64,000 nucleotides of DNA from Hermatobates lingyangjiaoensis. Lineage: Eukaryota; Arthropoda; Insecta; Hemiptera; Hermatobatidae. Within the stretch, counting starts at the first letter, position 1. The number at the start of each line of letters is the position of its first letter. Below the pieces are notes generated by a model. It did no database searches. It worked only from the letters and a program-made list of their open reading frames with translations, and was not told the DNA's origin. Made by a program: the position numbers and the translations under genes. The stretch lies in assembly GCA_026182355.1 (NCBI GenBank), contig JAPFBL010000070.1, positions 1,289,501 through 1,353,500 of the forward strand, in the 5' to 3' direction. Positions 20,401 to 31,600 of this stretch are shown one piece after another.

Positions 20401-20442
20401 AGATATTATTATCAACCGTCATACCTCGTCTATCGCTGCTGA

Positions 20443-20486
20443 AGTCGCCCGACCGGTTTCGCAATGGCTGCATCATCAATGGGACT
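20443..20486 (-). ncRNA. Hammerhead-like motif, family G (left arm)
   Basis: UUGAUGA in place of CUGAUGA, extra U, stem II GCA/UGC, GAAA, palindromic CCGG, UC. Flanking AGUC and GACU pair as the outer part of stem I. Confidence 0.55.
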
Positions 20487-20797
20487 AATGTAACCTTTCA
20501 AAATCACGGTTATAAATACCTATTCTAACTCAATGGTGCCAATATTATGCCTAAATTTCCTACCTAACAGTTTTATTTTATTTTATTTTGTTTAATCTGT
20601 TTTTTGTCTTTTAAACTTTAAGTCGTCTCTGTCCTGTCCGTCCTGTCGTCTTTTCATGTTTTTTATTGCTTTAAATATTATGTCTGCCCGGTGCTTAATT
20701 TGTTTGTTAATTAGGCTATCAGTATTTTTGTGTTTATATATTTCCATTTCCTATATTACGTTTAATCTTTTACCTTTTTGTCTTATTTTAATTAATT

Positions 20798-20841
20798 AGT
20801 CCCATTGATGATGCAGACATTGCGAAACCGGTCCGACGACT
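20798..20841 (+). ncRNA. Hammerhead-like motif, family G (right arm)
   Basis: AGUC (20798-20801), UUGAUGA, extra U, GCA/UGC around GACAU, GAAA, CCGG, UC, then GACU (20838-20841). It has the same C3-to-U change as the left arm. Confidence 0.55.
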
Positions 20842-20881
20842 TCAGCAGCGATAGACGAGGTATGACGGTTGATAATAATAT

Positions 20882-22915
20882 CATATTTACTAGCCTCTGT
20901 GGCACTAACAATATGCATGTATTACAGAACTGTTGACCTATAGGACTAAACGACCACGATAACAACTCTGTGAAATAACAAAGTATTTGACTGTTTGAAA
21001 AGAATTGTTATCTCCCCTTCTATAGACCCACAATCATTTAGTAGCAAATAATATTTTTTGAATATTTATTGGCCCTTTTTGGAGATTGCAGAGTGGACTT
21101 TGGATTACTTCTCTCGGCTCATGTACTTATGGTCAAATACCTAACCCATGTTTGTCTGAGATATCTACTTATGGCGGACTTGAAATGGTTGAAAAGAAAT
21201 GTTGATCACCTATAAAAAATAATTGAAAAATGCCTCTCATTTTCTTAATTAGAAAAATGATATTTATTTGATCAGATAAATGAAACTAATATAAATAATT
21301 GCGTTTTTTAATTGTTTACTTAAACATATTGGACCAAAACAAGTCGTATTATGTTTTGAGGAGATATAATTTGTTTGAAGTAAGTTCTTCATAACTGATA
21401 AAATTGTTCTATTATTTTTTTTTTAAATATAACCTGTAATCATTTGATTGATTAGCTTAATAATATATTTCAATATATTTTACTAAATCTAAACTATTGG
21501 ATTTACAAAAACTATACTGTTACCGCTTGTTTTAATTACTGGATTACAGTCATTAAGAAACATACGCTTAACAGGCATTAGCCAATGGAACTAAGAAGAC
21601 CAGTAAAATACGTTATCATAACAGACAATTGTATCAAATCTCATTGGATCTATACCGAGTAAATTGTATTTTACTTTTGTAAAATTGTTTGTTTCTTGAT
21701 AGTGTGTGAGTGGCAAAAACCTGTGGACACAAAAATAACAAAGTTGACTTTAACAATATGACGTTTCGCCAATAGAAGCTAACAAAAGCTTCTATAGAAG
21801 CTAACTGTGGACACAAAAATAACAAAAGTTGACTTTAACAATATGACGTTTCGCCAATAGAAGCTAACAAAAATTCATATTTTATGCAAAATTTGACACA
21901 ATAGAAAATAAAATGCTTATGTCAAAATTTGCTTTACATAATCAGTTTTAGAAATCATAGAAAAACAGCTCTAAAAAATGAAGAACCTGCTATTAGATTG
22001 ATAAATTTCAATTATGCGAAGAACAAGCATAGGGTAAAAGAATAAAAAAATAATGAATATTAACAAATTTGAGAAGTAACTCATAGTATGATATGCAAAC
22101 GATTTATTCAGCTTGTTTATTACTAAATAAATTTAATATAATTTGGTTTTCTACTAAATATTAATTTAAATACATTTAACAAAATTATTGCAGATTAACT
22201 GAAATCTGTTGAAGAAATTTATCACAGTAATTATCTCATTTATTTTAATTTGTTCAATTAACTATAACTAAATACTTTCTCAAGGTATTTGTAAATAATT
22301 ACCCTAATTATTAAAACGTGTAAACATTAAAACTAATTTTCAAAGCGAAAATTTGGTAACTGCTTCACCAAAGAGATTGGTTAACAACCACTTCCTCATA
22401 AATAAAACCCTACAAGACATTATTTGCCCTCAGTGTGACACCGGTTACCTGGTTTGAGGCATTTTTTTTATATTGGCTCATTGTAGTGAGATTGTAAGGC
22501 CCTTAGGGTGCTACACCATGAATGTAACATGAACTCTTTTCACACACAAACCTGTTATTTAGGCTGACCAACATTCCTGATTACTGAGTTAACAGAGTTT
22601 GCAGTTTTTCCAAATATTTGAAAAATCAATGCTACTTGGTACAGATACATTTTTAAAACAAGTAAACGTATTTAATAAGCACAAATTAATCCAATTAAAG
22701 CAATTTTTTTTTAAAGTTTAATAAATTTCTTTGGGTCGATCCTCATAGAATAATATCTAAGATTACGTTTAGTTTTAACAAATCTGACAAGTAGACATGT
22801 ACACATTATTTTAACTTCAATTAAGTTTAAATATTTTATTACTGACAGCCTAATCATCTCAGTAGTGGTATTATATTAATAAAATTTAGTTCATAACAAA
22901 CTAAGTTAAGTATAT
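20882..22915. other. AT-rich spacer with one short tandem duplication
   Basis: At 21711-21868 a segment beginning CTGTGGACACAAAAATAAC is duplicated. Its reverse complement contains GGCGAAACGUC, a possible hammerhead 3' half. Otherwise no gene or repeat supported. Confidence 0.45.
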
Positions 22916-22916
22916 A

Positions 22917-23190
22917 TATAAACTTTAACACATAGGAAAGAACACAGAAAGCCACTACAGAACTCACTTTGATATTTCGACATCCGTCGTCACCGGAAAG
23001 GAGTGCGAAGTACTCGCGTTGAGAAGCAAACTGCTACCGAAGCAAACTGAGTAGCAGTTTGCTTCTCAACGCGAGTACTTCGCACTTCTTCTCAATGGCG
23101 TCGGATGTCGAAATATCGAAGTGAGTTCTGTAGTGACTTTCTGTGTTCTTTCCTATGTGTTAACGTTTTTATTGTTCACACGGACCTTTC
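22917..23190. repeat. PLE-end family K fold-back
   Basis: Arms 22921-23036 and 23051-23167 around a 14-bp loop. The left-arm hammerhead-like fold (22967-23000, minus) has CCGGUGA for CUGANGA. The right (23083-23123, plus) keeps CACUUC/GAAGUG stem I, GUC-GAAA and UC but has lost the CUGANGA segment. A further copy lies at 28030-28165. Confidence 0.75.
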
Positions 23191-23224
23191 ATTTTATTCG
23201 AAGTTATATATATATATATATATA

Positions 23225-23350
23225 AAGATTTCACATAAACACGTGAAATAACAAATGAAAACTGGGTTTTTGACTCTGACGAAGACTGCTTGTTACGGTT
23301 GAAAGATCTTAGACTTGTTTTCCTCATTTCTTATTGTGTTTTGATCATTG

Positions 23351-23353
<3 letters not shown>
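23225..23353 (+). repeat. PLE-end family A, truncated left arm
   Basis: The terminal hairpin of the left arm is joined directly to a full right arm; flanked by (TA)n. Hammerhead at 23272-23314. Confidence 0.75.
23272..23314 (+). ncRNA. Hammerhead ribozyme motif, family A
   Basis: GACU, CUGACGA, extra A, stem II GACUG/CGGUU, GAAA, GAUC, UU, AGAC. One mismatch in stem I (AGAC for AGUC). Confidence 0.6.
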
Positions 23354-23388
<35 letters not shown>

Positions 23389-23511
23389 GTTAAGTAAATC
23401 CTTTAGTAAGTTGTTTTAAGTTTAAAATTTCTAAATGCACAAACATTTATTCGACATTTCACCTGTAGCATGTCTAAATTTTTGAAGAAAAGTTCCTAAT
23501 GCTAATACTTT

Positions 23512-23640
23512 GCGGAAGAATCATAATGGTGTTAATTCCAGGTTGGATTTGAACTACAATCACCACAGGGCCAACACACCATAAGTCGATAAGGCCGTGT
23601 CCGCGTCCACTGTGTGATGATTGTTATTAGGTATTAGATT
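23512..23640. repeat. Dispersed ~120-bp repeat, copy 1
   Basis: Shares GGTTGGATTTGAACTACAAT and CATAAGTCGATAAGGC with 24808-24925. GATAAGGC and the reverse-complement TTCAAATCC resemble parts of tRNA promoters, so a SINE is possible, but A and B boxes do not line up on one strand. Confidence 0.6.
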
Positions 23641-24560
23641 GGTACAGCAAACAATCCCACTCTCAGGTAGAAAAACTGCTCTAATTTCTCCCTAGTGCAA
23701 CAATTGAATAGTCGAAAATTACTAACCTCCGCCCTTCCATAGGAAAAAGAAGGGCACACTTCCATTACATTCCTTTAGTTATAAAGCTGGTTAGGAGTCG
23801 TGTGTGTTGGTATGTCTACCCCCGCACAAACAAAATAAGTTTATATATAATTGGGGGTTTTTTCATTGCCCTGTTTTGGTATTATTTCGCGCTCCCAGCT
23901 TATTCAGCCATATCGCAGATAATAACAACAAAACAGTATGAAAATTTTTTTTACGTGAAAGCTCTTTTGCCGCATCTCGGGAGCTACAAGATCTAGCCGA
24001 GGATAGACACATACAAAACCTCCGAGATACACCCGAGGTGCACTACGCGGAGGCGAGCTTCCACCACCCTACATCACATAAATGAAAACATATTTTCTAC
24101 AAAAGCAAGGCATACAAAGTAACCTGATAGGAAAAAACATATGATTACACTTCAAACCAAAACTAAACAAACAAGAGTAAAAAGTAAACAAAACAAAGAA
24201 AAAAGTCTATTGTTCTATATATGGAGGCCAGCTAAGGTACAACCCTGCTGTCTTCCTGGCTCTTTCTATATTGTAGACAAACTTCAGAAACTCGGTCATG
24301 TATTTGGTCAATGCCGTCCTATATGTGGCCTTCACAAACACACCCGTATTCATTTCATACTGGAAGCGTTCTCTCGCTTATCTGAGGCATACCTCCAAAA
24401 TGTGAGAAACACTCTCCTTTTTGCCATTCACCACCCTGTTCAAATTTATATAAGAAACTTTTTGATGAGATATTTGTGCCGTTTGTGACTTTTCTTCCTC
24501 TGTATGATGTCATATCCCATTTTACTGTTTGTTTGACATTTCCTGTCGCCTGAGTGTAGT
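23641..24560. other. Unrecognised, less AT-rich segment
   Basis: Bases 23690-24490 contain short open frames on both strands: plus 24141-24488 (115 codons), and a minus stretch around 24240-24400. None has a motif I can name. The base composition differs from the flanks, so an unidentified transposon remnant is the likeliest explanation. Confidence 0.3.
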
Positions 24561-24807
24561 AATGTTAGATAAATTAACAGTAGTTGGATGGTAATTAAAA
24601 AAAGAACTAAGTACTAACTGGTATTGCTCTATAACATTTTTTAAATAATTTATAGACTATCATTGTCTAATCTACAGTAAAAAAAATCAGAAAAATGAAT
24701 AAGATATTTCAATCAAAACAAGTGGCCTTCGTCAGAATCCCACTGATACTGGATTCAAAGATCTTAGTAATTTTTCTTATTGTAAGGTTTAGACGTTGCT
24801 AATAATT

Positions 24808-24925
24808 TGTAGAAGAAACATAACGGTGTTAATCTCAGGTTGGATTTGAACTACAATCACCACAGGGTCAACACCATAAGTCGATAAGGCCATGTCCGCA
24901 TCCACTCTGTTGTTATTATGCACTA
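24808..24925. repeat. Dispersed ~120-bp repeat, copy 2
   Basis: Direct-orientation partner of 23512-23640, with several substitutions and small indels. A decayed family A fragment lies just upstream (24690-24790). Confidence 0.6.
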
Positions 24926-24989
24926 TGTAATTATACTTGTGCAATATTTTTCTACAACTACTCAGCCATATCATAACTGAATACTGTTA

Positions 24990-25623
24990 AAATTCAAGGA
25001 TATCATCTTTAGTGACAAAGGACGGAACATATATTAAAATACTTAGAATATTACATACCGTATTTGAAATATTTGATTCCAAGTCAAGTTCAATGTTCAA
25101 TGTCAAGTAATAATTTGCATAGTACATTTCTATATATTTAAAAATTATAAATACACAAAGTTAAGAATTAAGGTAAACATAATTCTAAATTTTCGTTTAA
25201 CTTAGTTCTTTTGTTAAAAATTGGAGCACAAAGACCAATTTTGTGCTCCAATTGTTTCATGGAAACAATGAATGTTTCGATAAAAGGGATTATTTTCAAG
25301 AAAAAATTTGCTTTAAACAGTTTTTTTTTCTTAGAGAAGAGAAAACTTCTTTAAAAATACTTTTTTTAACAACTTTTATTATATGAACTCTGATAAATTC
25401 AAGGTTTTATAAAGAATTAAAAGAGACGTGTTTAATTGAAATTGTTGTACATACAATATATTTTCTATTATTTCTTTCAATTTGTTAAATAAATTATTGG
25501 AAATTTCGATATAGTACTTTGTTTCTAAAAAGAAAAAAAATCATTCTCTACATGTATTAGTTTATAAAATATTGTATCTACTGTGATTTTATATAATCTA
25601 ACATTGATATTACAATTTTTTTT

Positions 25624-25625
<2 letters not shown>
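24990..25625. other. AT-rich spacer
   Basis: Nothing supported. Confidence 0.45.

Positions 25626-25626
<1 letters not shown>

Positions 25627-25672
<46 letters not shown>
25627..25672. repeat. (TA)n microsatellite
   Basis: About 22 TA units abutting the 3' end of the minus-strand family C PLE. Confidence 0.95.
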
Positions 25673-25675
<3 letters not shown>

Positions 25676-25676
25676 A

Positions 25677-26184
25677 GATTCAATAATATATCAACCGTTT
25701 GATAGAATAGGTGTGCTCTCTAATGGGGATTCGGTCAATTATCTAGGATAAAAATCAAACTCTCGTTTCCGACGTTTCGGTTTTATTTAAAACCTTTTCC
25801 ATAGGCCTACAAACAAAGGATAATTAGAAATCACATATCAACATCATACATATACACATATGAAAATGGATTGTTGCAACTTAATAATATTTAAGTATTA
25901 TACAGTATTATACAATACAAACAGAAGTATTTCAGGGATACATAAAACAATATTACTTACAGAAGTAAGAATTTTTTAACTAAGAAAATGAAATTTACAT
26001 TATTTAAAGGAACAATAATGTTAACCAGACAAAACCTTCGATTAGACTAATAAGATAACATTACAAATAACCTCAACACTGTTCACTCAAGAGCAATAAA
26101 TAAACCAAATTTCAGTAAAACTCAGCATAACACTCTAAAATACATATTAGTTAAATTTTTTAAATAGAAGTAATATCACTTCTA
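25677..26184 (-). repeat. 3' end of PLE family C
   Basis: Single, unfolded copy of the family C end, continuous with coding sequence upstream. The hammerhead-like fold with altered core is at 25768-25806. At 26010-26020 the sequence passes the point (TTTAAAGGAACAA) where the two family C palindromes turn around, and here it continues into the element, which identifies the parent of those palindromes. Confidence 0.8.
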
Positions 26185-27650
26185 TGATTAATCGAGCTTA
26201 TATCCTATTTATATATAACATCTCAAGTGTCTTCCTTCTTTGCTCATCGTTTTCTTTTTCTATTATAGTTGTATCTTCAAAATCGAAAGTGTGACCTTCG
26301 TTTATGGCATGCAACAGCTAAAACTGTTGTGTTACTTTTATTTGCTCTTATGGGATAATTATATTAATAAAACCGTTCTTTGAGAAAACGACTAGTTTCA
26401 CCATAGTAACACTTGTAATAGCCTTTACATTTGAATTCATAAATGAGGGTACTTTGTAACTCCTTTGGTATTTTTTCTTTCAAATTTGAAAATAAAGATT
26501 TATTTTTTCTTTTATTATAAAATGCCAGTGTAACTTCAGGTACGTTTCGTTTGAAAATTTTTCTAATTGATTGTGATAGCCCCCAACATAAAGAAATTTG
26601 AAATACTTTCTATTTATAACTTCCAATTCAGCATGATCTTCATTTGAATGTTCTGGTTGCTGTCTTATATATCTTAACCAATATCTTTCAACTAAGTTGT
26701 TCGGATAACAATTTTTAACACTAATTTCACCCTTTTCTTATATTCATTTAGAAAACATGGACTACTTATTTCAATAATTATTTTAACCAAATTTTTCACG
26801 CAATTTAATTTTTTGTTTATAGCATGAGAAGAATAGTAGTTCAGGATCCTTCAAACAGTAGTTCAAAAGTAGTTCAGGTAGGTTTTTCAAACAAATCTGT
26901 AAAGATATTGCCATTTTCACTTCTTATAACTTTCACATCTAAAAATGGCAAATTTCCATCTTTCCCTACTTTCACAAGTGAATCGTAGACGATTATGAAA
27001 AAAAATACACATATTTAATACATTCTGTTCTTCTCCCTCTTCAATAATTAAAAATAAATCGTCTACATATAATTTCATGAATTTCACCATCGTACCTAAC
27101 TTATTGATACTGTTTTCTAACAATTCAATCATAACTATATTTGCAAGAACTGGTGAAATTGGTGATCCCGTTGGTAATCCATATTTTTATTTATAAATAA
27201 TATTATCAAAGGTGAAATACCTTGCTTCACATATAATATCTAATATGGAAAGAAAAACCTTCTTTGACATTCCAAGATTTGATCTAATCTTATACCACTG
27301 TTTATTTACTAAATCAAACGCTAGATCTGAAGGTATGTTAGTAAATAACGACTGAACATCTAGTGAAATCATAATTACTTCATCACGTAGTATTTGATTC
27401 GATAGAGCTTGTTTGAATTGTAATGAATTTTTACATTCCAGTCATTCATGTTAGTAATGTAACTAAGATATTTTTCCATATATTTGGACAGTTCATAAGT
27501 TGTACTACGTATGAAAGACACGATAGGACGGAGAGGAAACCTGGCTTCTTGGTATTATTTCATTGTAAGGTTTTAATATTGAAGCTTGACATAGTGTCTT
27601 CATGAGTTCATCAACTACCTTATTTACTTTATTTCGTAATGTTGATGAAG
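26185..27650 (-). pseudogene. Penelope-like element, RT and GIY-YIG, decayed
   Basis: A PLE polyprotein broken by stops and shifts. On the minus strand, from upstream: RT palm motif SLDVQSLFTNIP (27330-27372), the RT catalytic box YVDD in KLYVDDLFLI (about 27045-27075), and a post-RT linker with NYYSSHA and ELQSTLIYEFKC (26440-26840). The GIY-YIG core GYYKCYYGETSRFLKERF is at about 26372-26430, and the C-terminal GHTFDFEDT...RRKTLEMLYINRI is at 26205-26310, where the Glu of LEMLYI is a candidate catalytic Glu. A stop at 26205 or so precedes the family C 3' end. The N-terminus is missing on this strand. It is the most complete PLE in the window, yet clearly inactive. Confidence 0.75.
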
Positions 27651-27735
27651 GATAGACAGGAACTACTCTCTCGTGTTCAATAAAGCATGAATAACTGAAG
27701 GACTGCTACCAAAATATACTAATATATATATATAT
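27640..27735 (+). pseudogene. PLE N-terminal fragment ending in (TA)n
   Basis: The plus strand reads VFNKA, a stop, then ITEGLLPKYTNIYI into TA repeats. It matches the 14184-14400 fragment and lies in opposite orientation to the decayed PLE on its left. Confidence 0.55.
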
Positions 27736-28029
27736 TCCCATGACCTCCCTTTCAATGATTGTTCAGGGTACAAATCCTCAAACAAATCCCCGAGTCTAAT
27801 TCCCATGTCACCCTTAGAGCTTCTGAAGAGGCATTCATATGCCTCCTTGGGTTCGCTCTCATCCTAGTCTTAACCTGTACCGTTAATTTTTTTTTGCATT
27901 TTTATTATTTATTGTCTTCATTATTTTTTCGTATTATTTACTTTTTATCCTGTTTTATAAATAAATATTGGAGGGATTTCTATTTTTCCTCTCCTCCGCT
28001 GGGGTGCAGCATTGCGGTGGTTACACGAG

Positions 28030-28156
28030 TTACTCTGGAGGCCAGTAGCAGTTTGCTTCTCAACGCGAGTACTTCGCAATTCTTCCCGATGACGACGGAG
28101 TCGAAATTTGAAGTGAGTTCTGTAGTGTCTTTCTGTGTTCTTTTCTCTGTGTTAAA

Positions 28157-28192
<36 letters not shown>

Positions 28193-28195
28193 CAT
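28030..28195 (+). repeat. PLE-end family K
   Basis: Contains GTTTGCTTCTCAACGCGAGT as in 22917-23190. The hammerhead-like fold near 28082-28112 has CCGAUGA, extra C, GAC/GUC, GAAA. Ends in (TA)n (28158-28190). Confidence 0.65.
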
Positions 28196-28239
28196 GAAAG
28201 TAAGACAAACAAAAAGGAAGAAGGTTATAGTAGGGTTGT

Positions 28240-28620
28240 AACAACATTCAGGTCGGACCCTCAATTGTTGCCAACCCTACTAGATTCGATATATATATTA
28301 TTATATGGTGTGTGATCTAATTGGGATTCGGTCAAATTTTTCTAGGTGCAGGTTTAAAAATCAACTAAAGTATTATAAATACAACCATAAACGGTGGATA
28401 TCATTATTGAATCAGTATATATAGAATAGAATATATTATATATATATATATATATATACGTCTAAACCACAGTTAAATACAAGAAAAATGACTAAGATCT
28501 TTCAACCAAAACAGGTGGTCATCTTCCAACTGATACTCAAACGAAGATTACTTGTTTTGTTTGAAAGATGTTAATAATTTTCCTGTCTCTTTACTATGAT
28601 TGTAGACGTTGATTTTTAAA
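28240..28620. repeat. Decayed family C and family A ends
   Basis: 28310-28350 matches the outer end of family C (GATTCGGTCAA). 28455-28600 is a decayed family A fold-back between TA tracts. Confidence 0.5.
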
Positions 28621-31600
28621 AATTCTGCTGAGATCTGAGGATGACTGTGACGCATCAAAATCTAGTGGAATGAGAGTGACAGATCTAAGATTATTTATTT
28701 TCATAGAATAATGTCACACTAGAATATTTCTTATGAACTGTGCAAAATAAGCTGGTACTTTTAGCTGATTTTTTTTTATGAAGGAGAATATTTCAATAAC
28801 AGGCTGTAGAGTTAAAAGATTGACAAGTCTCACAATATAAAGTGGTACAAACATTCTTACATGCCACTTTTTCTCATGCGCTAGGAACCATAGGCTACCA
28901 CTTCACTAGACACACAGCCATAAAAATCCTTAACCTAATTGAAACCTACATGTATTGCTTCAACGGTTTACAAACTCTCACCTGCTTCCAGGAATACTGT
29001 TCATCTCCAGTTGACACTGCTTATATATTCGTGCCATAATAGAGGAGGACCTAAATGTCTAAAGCAAGTGCTGAGGAAGCAATAATGATAATATATCACG
29101 ACGTATCCTAAGCTACATATTCCAATCAAATATGATGATTCCAGCAACCCAATCTCAACATGGACCCACATCTCCATTACTACTAATGGAAGTCCTGACA
29201 ATATATATGTTTATGTCATTGTCATATAACTCTATTCCCATCTGAAATACTTATCAATTGAGAAATTAATGCACAACAGATACGAAATAAAATGCTATGT
29301 GATAAAATGTAAATAAAGAAATGCGGCCAAATAATGTGCGAAATTTCGTCTTGATATTTTGGGAACTGTGTAAATAGAAATATTGTAAAAAAAGAGCTGC
29401 TGTTGATATTGGCTAATCAACTGGAAATGCCTTTTTATAGAGAGGCCTATCGGAGCAATGGAGATTTTATAGTAGTGTTTAATACCTCTATAACAAAATA
29501 GGCCTCTATTCAACGTTTATGTTCCTCTTATTAGAGTGTCCCATTAAAAAGCGGCCTGGTGTTTCTGTGCGGTGTACTGGCTTTAAACAATAACCTTATA
29601 ATTTTGAGGTTATTTTTTATTTCAGGTTATTAATACATTCAAAATGTTGCAGATATACTTTTTTGTACATGTATTTTAATTTATCAAACTCGATTGGAGA
29701 GGTAAACCTTTATAAAAATTTAATCAATTTTTTACTGGGAGTTTGTAGTTATGGCATTTTTCCTAAAGATAACTATTTTGTTAAAACCTTTTCACATGGA
29801 ACATAGAGAAACACTTCCTGCAACTCAATTCCTACCGAAGACAAATTTTGGCCTGGCGACTTATATAACCGTCATTACAAAGCAGACGCTGAAGGGAAAT
29901 TGCAACGGTTTGAATTGAAAGGGACAGTTGCTAGGTATCAATGGTATGCGTTGAATGAACATTGACTCACCAGTACCACACCCAGTCATCTTACAAAAAA
30001 CTCATCTTACGAAACCACTTCCAGAGAGAATTAATTTCTTACGATGAGGTATAAATATACTTGATATGAACGGATAAAAGGCATCTTTTTCTTCAGAAAA
30101 TTCAGAAAAATTTCAGTTTATGAGAAATTGTGAGAATTTCGACTTATGATTGAATCTGAAAGCTAGTAAATAGTATCCTGGTCACAACTTTGACGGATCT
30201 TAATAATATTAACAACAAAAATTGTTCCTTCCACAATTTTGTTCCTTTCCACAAATCACAAACTGTATCAATTTATGCCAAATAAAAAAAAATGAAATTA
30301 TTATAATACTAAAATTTTGAGTATTGGCGAAAAATTTTGAAAAACAGTTAAATAACTTCAGACCATAAGGAAAAGTCAAATTGTCCTAGAAAAGCTAAAA
30401 CCCAAATTTCAATATTTTCTACATGTCCGACTGTTTTATTTGTTTACATTAACCTTAGGAGATTTTTGATTAGAAATGATTAAAACATATTTATTAATTG
30501 TATAATATTTTTAGAAAATTTTGAAATTGTTAAAATTATAATCACATTTGTTTATTGTTAATCTAATGTTGTAATAAAAGTGTCCTCTTAATAAAACTGG
30601 AACACGATATAACATTATTCTTTAATAACGTGTTGTTGAAAAAGAGTTACCTTTAAACAAAGTGTAGCGTTCATATAGCGTTATAGTCAATCAGAGTGAT
30701 GTTTGGAATGGCTTAAATTGAAATAGGTGTCTACAGAAGCCTTAATACTTACTTTATAATATAGTGTTTTATATGTCATATTTTATTTTCTATCATTCAA
30801 AAACTATGAGCATTTTATCACATAACAAAATGTGTGATAAAACACGCATATTTTGTTCATATTTAGTCAAACATCAACAAATTTGGGTTCAGTGGACTTG
30901 TAAACCCGTAAAATTTTCAAAATACATTTTTTTTCAATCATATCTAAAAATATTTTGCTTCTTAAGTGTCAAAACAACTTATTTAAGTTACTTAGCTATA
31001 TTTTCTTAACAACCTAAAATTCAATATTTTTTTTTTTAGTTGGATTCTGATACAAAAATTTTTCGCATAATGTTTAAGTTCAGACAATGGAGTGGGCTAT
31101 CCATTTTTGTAGTAGAGTGTGTGTCTTTAGGGTTGTATCTCTTCTTCCAATGAACCAAAATTAGCATAGTATACTAACCAAAATAGCATACTATGCTAGG
31201 TTTCAGGTACCATTTCAAAGATATCTACTGTTCAAATATTTTTAGATTAGAAGAATAAAATATTTTCAGAATTTGCAAAATGAACCATAATAAGGTTACT
31301 CCATTGGAGAAATTTTGAAAAAAAAAATACATAGTTCATTTTCCTGTAGTTTTCTTGGTTAATTTTGTTATAATTTATCAAAGTGTATGACCATTATTGT
31401 ATAAAAAAATGTTTATATTTATGGGTAAATCTGAGGTTTTCTATTATAAAACAACTCTATAAAGCCTTCTTTTTGTTAATGGTAATACCCAGTCCATAAA
31501 AACATCAACTTTACTCCCTTAAATAAGTTGGTGATACGAAACAAAAAAATGTTGTCTGTAAACAAATAATGGGCAATAATGTATAATAAAATAGAGAAGT

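Larger units (their letters stand above)
20405..20881. mobile_element. PLE-end family G inverted pair
   Basis: Arms 20405-20490 (minus) and 20795-20881 (plus) are near-perfect reverse complements separated by about 300 bp of moderately T-rich sequence. Each carries a hammerhead-like fold (20443-20486, 20798-20841). Unlike the other fold-backs, no (TA)n bounds it. Confidence 0.75.

Noticed and set aside
21711..21868. Duplicated segment with GGCGAAACGUC as a hammerhead pair
   Set aside because: Only the 3' half of the core is present; no CUGANGA upstream in either copy.
23802..23996. 64-codon frame resembling a signal-anchor protein
   Set aside because: Short, starts at a non-supported codon context, and the less AT-rich block around it looks like a transposon remnant.
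24141..24488. 115-codon frame as a host gene
   Set aside because: No recognisable domain, unusual Lys/Gln-rich start, and it lies in a segment bordered by dispersed repeats; more likely transposon debris or chance.
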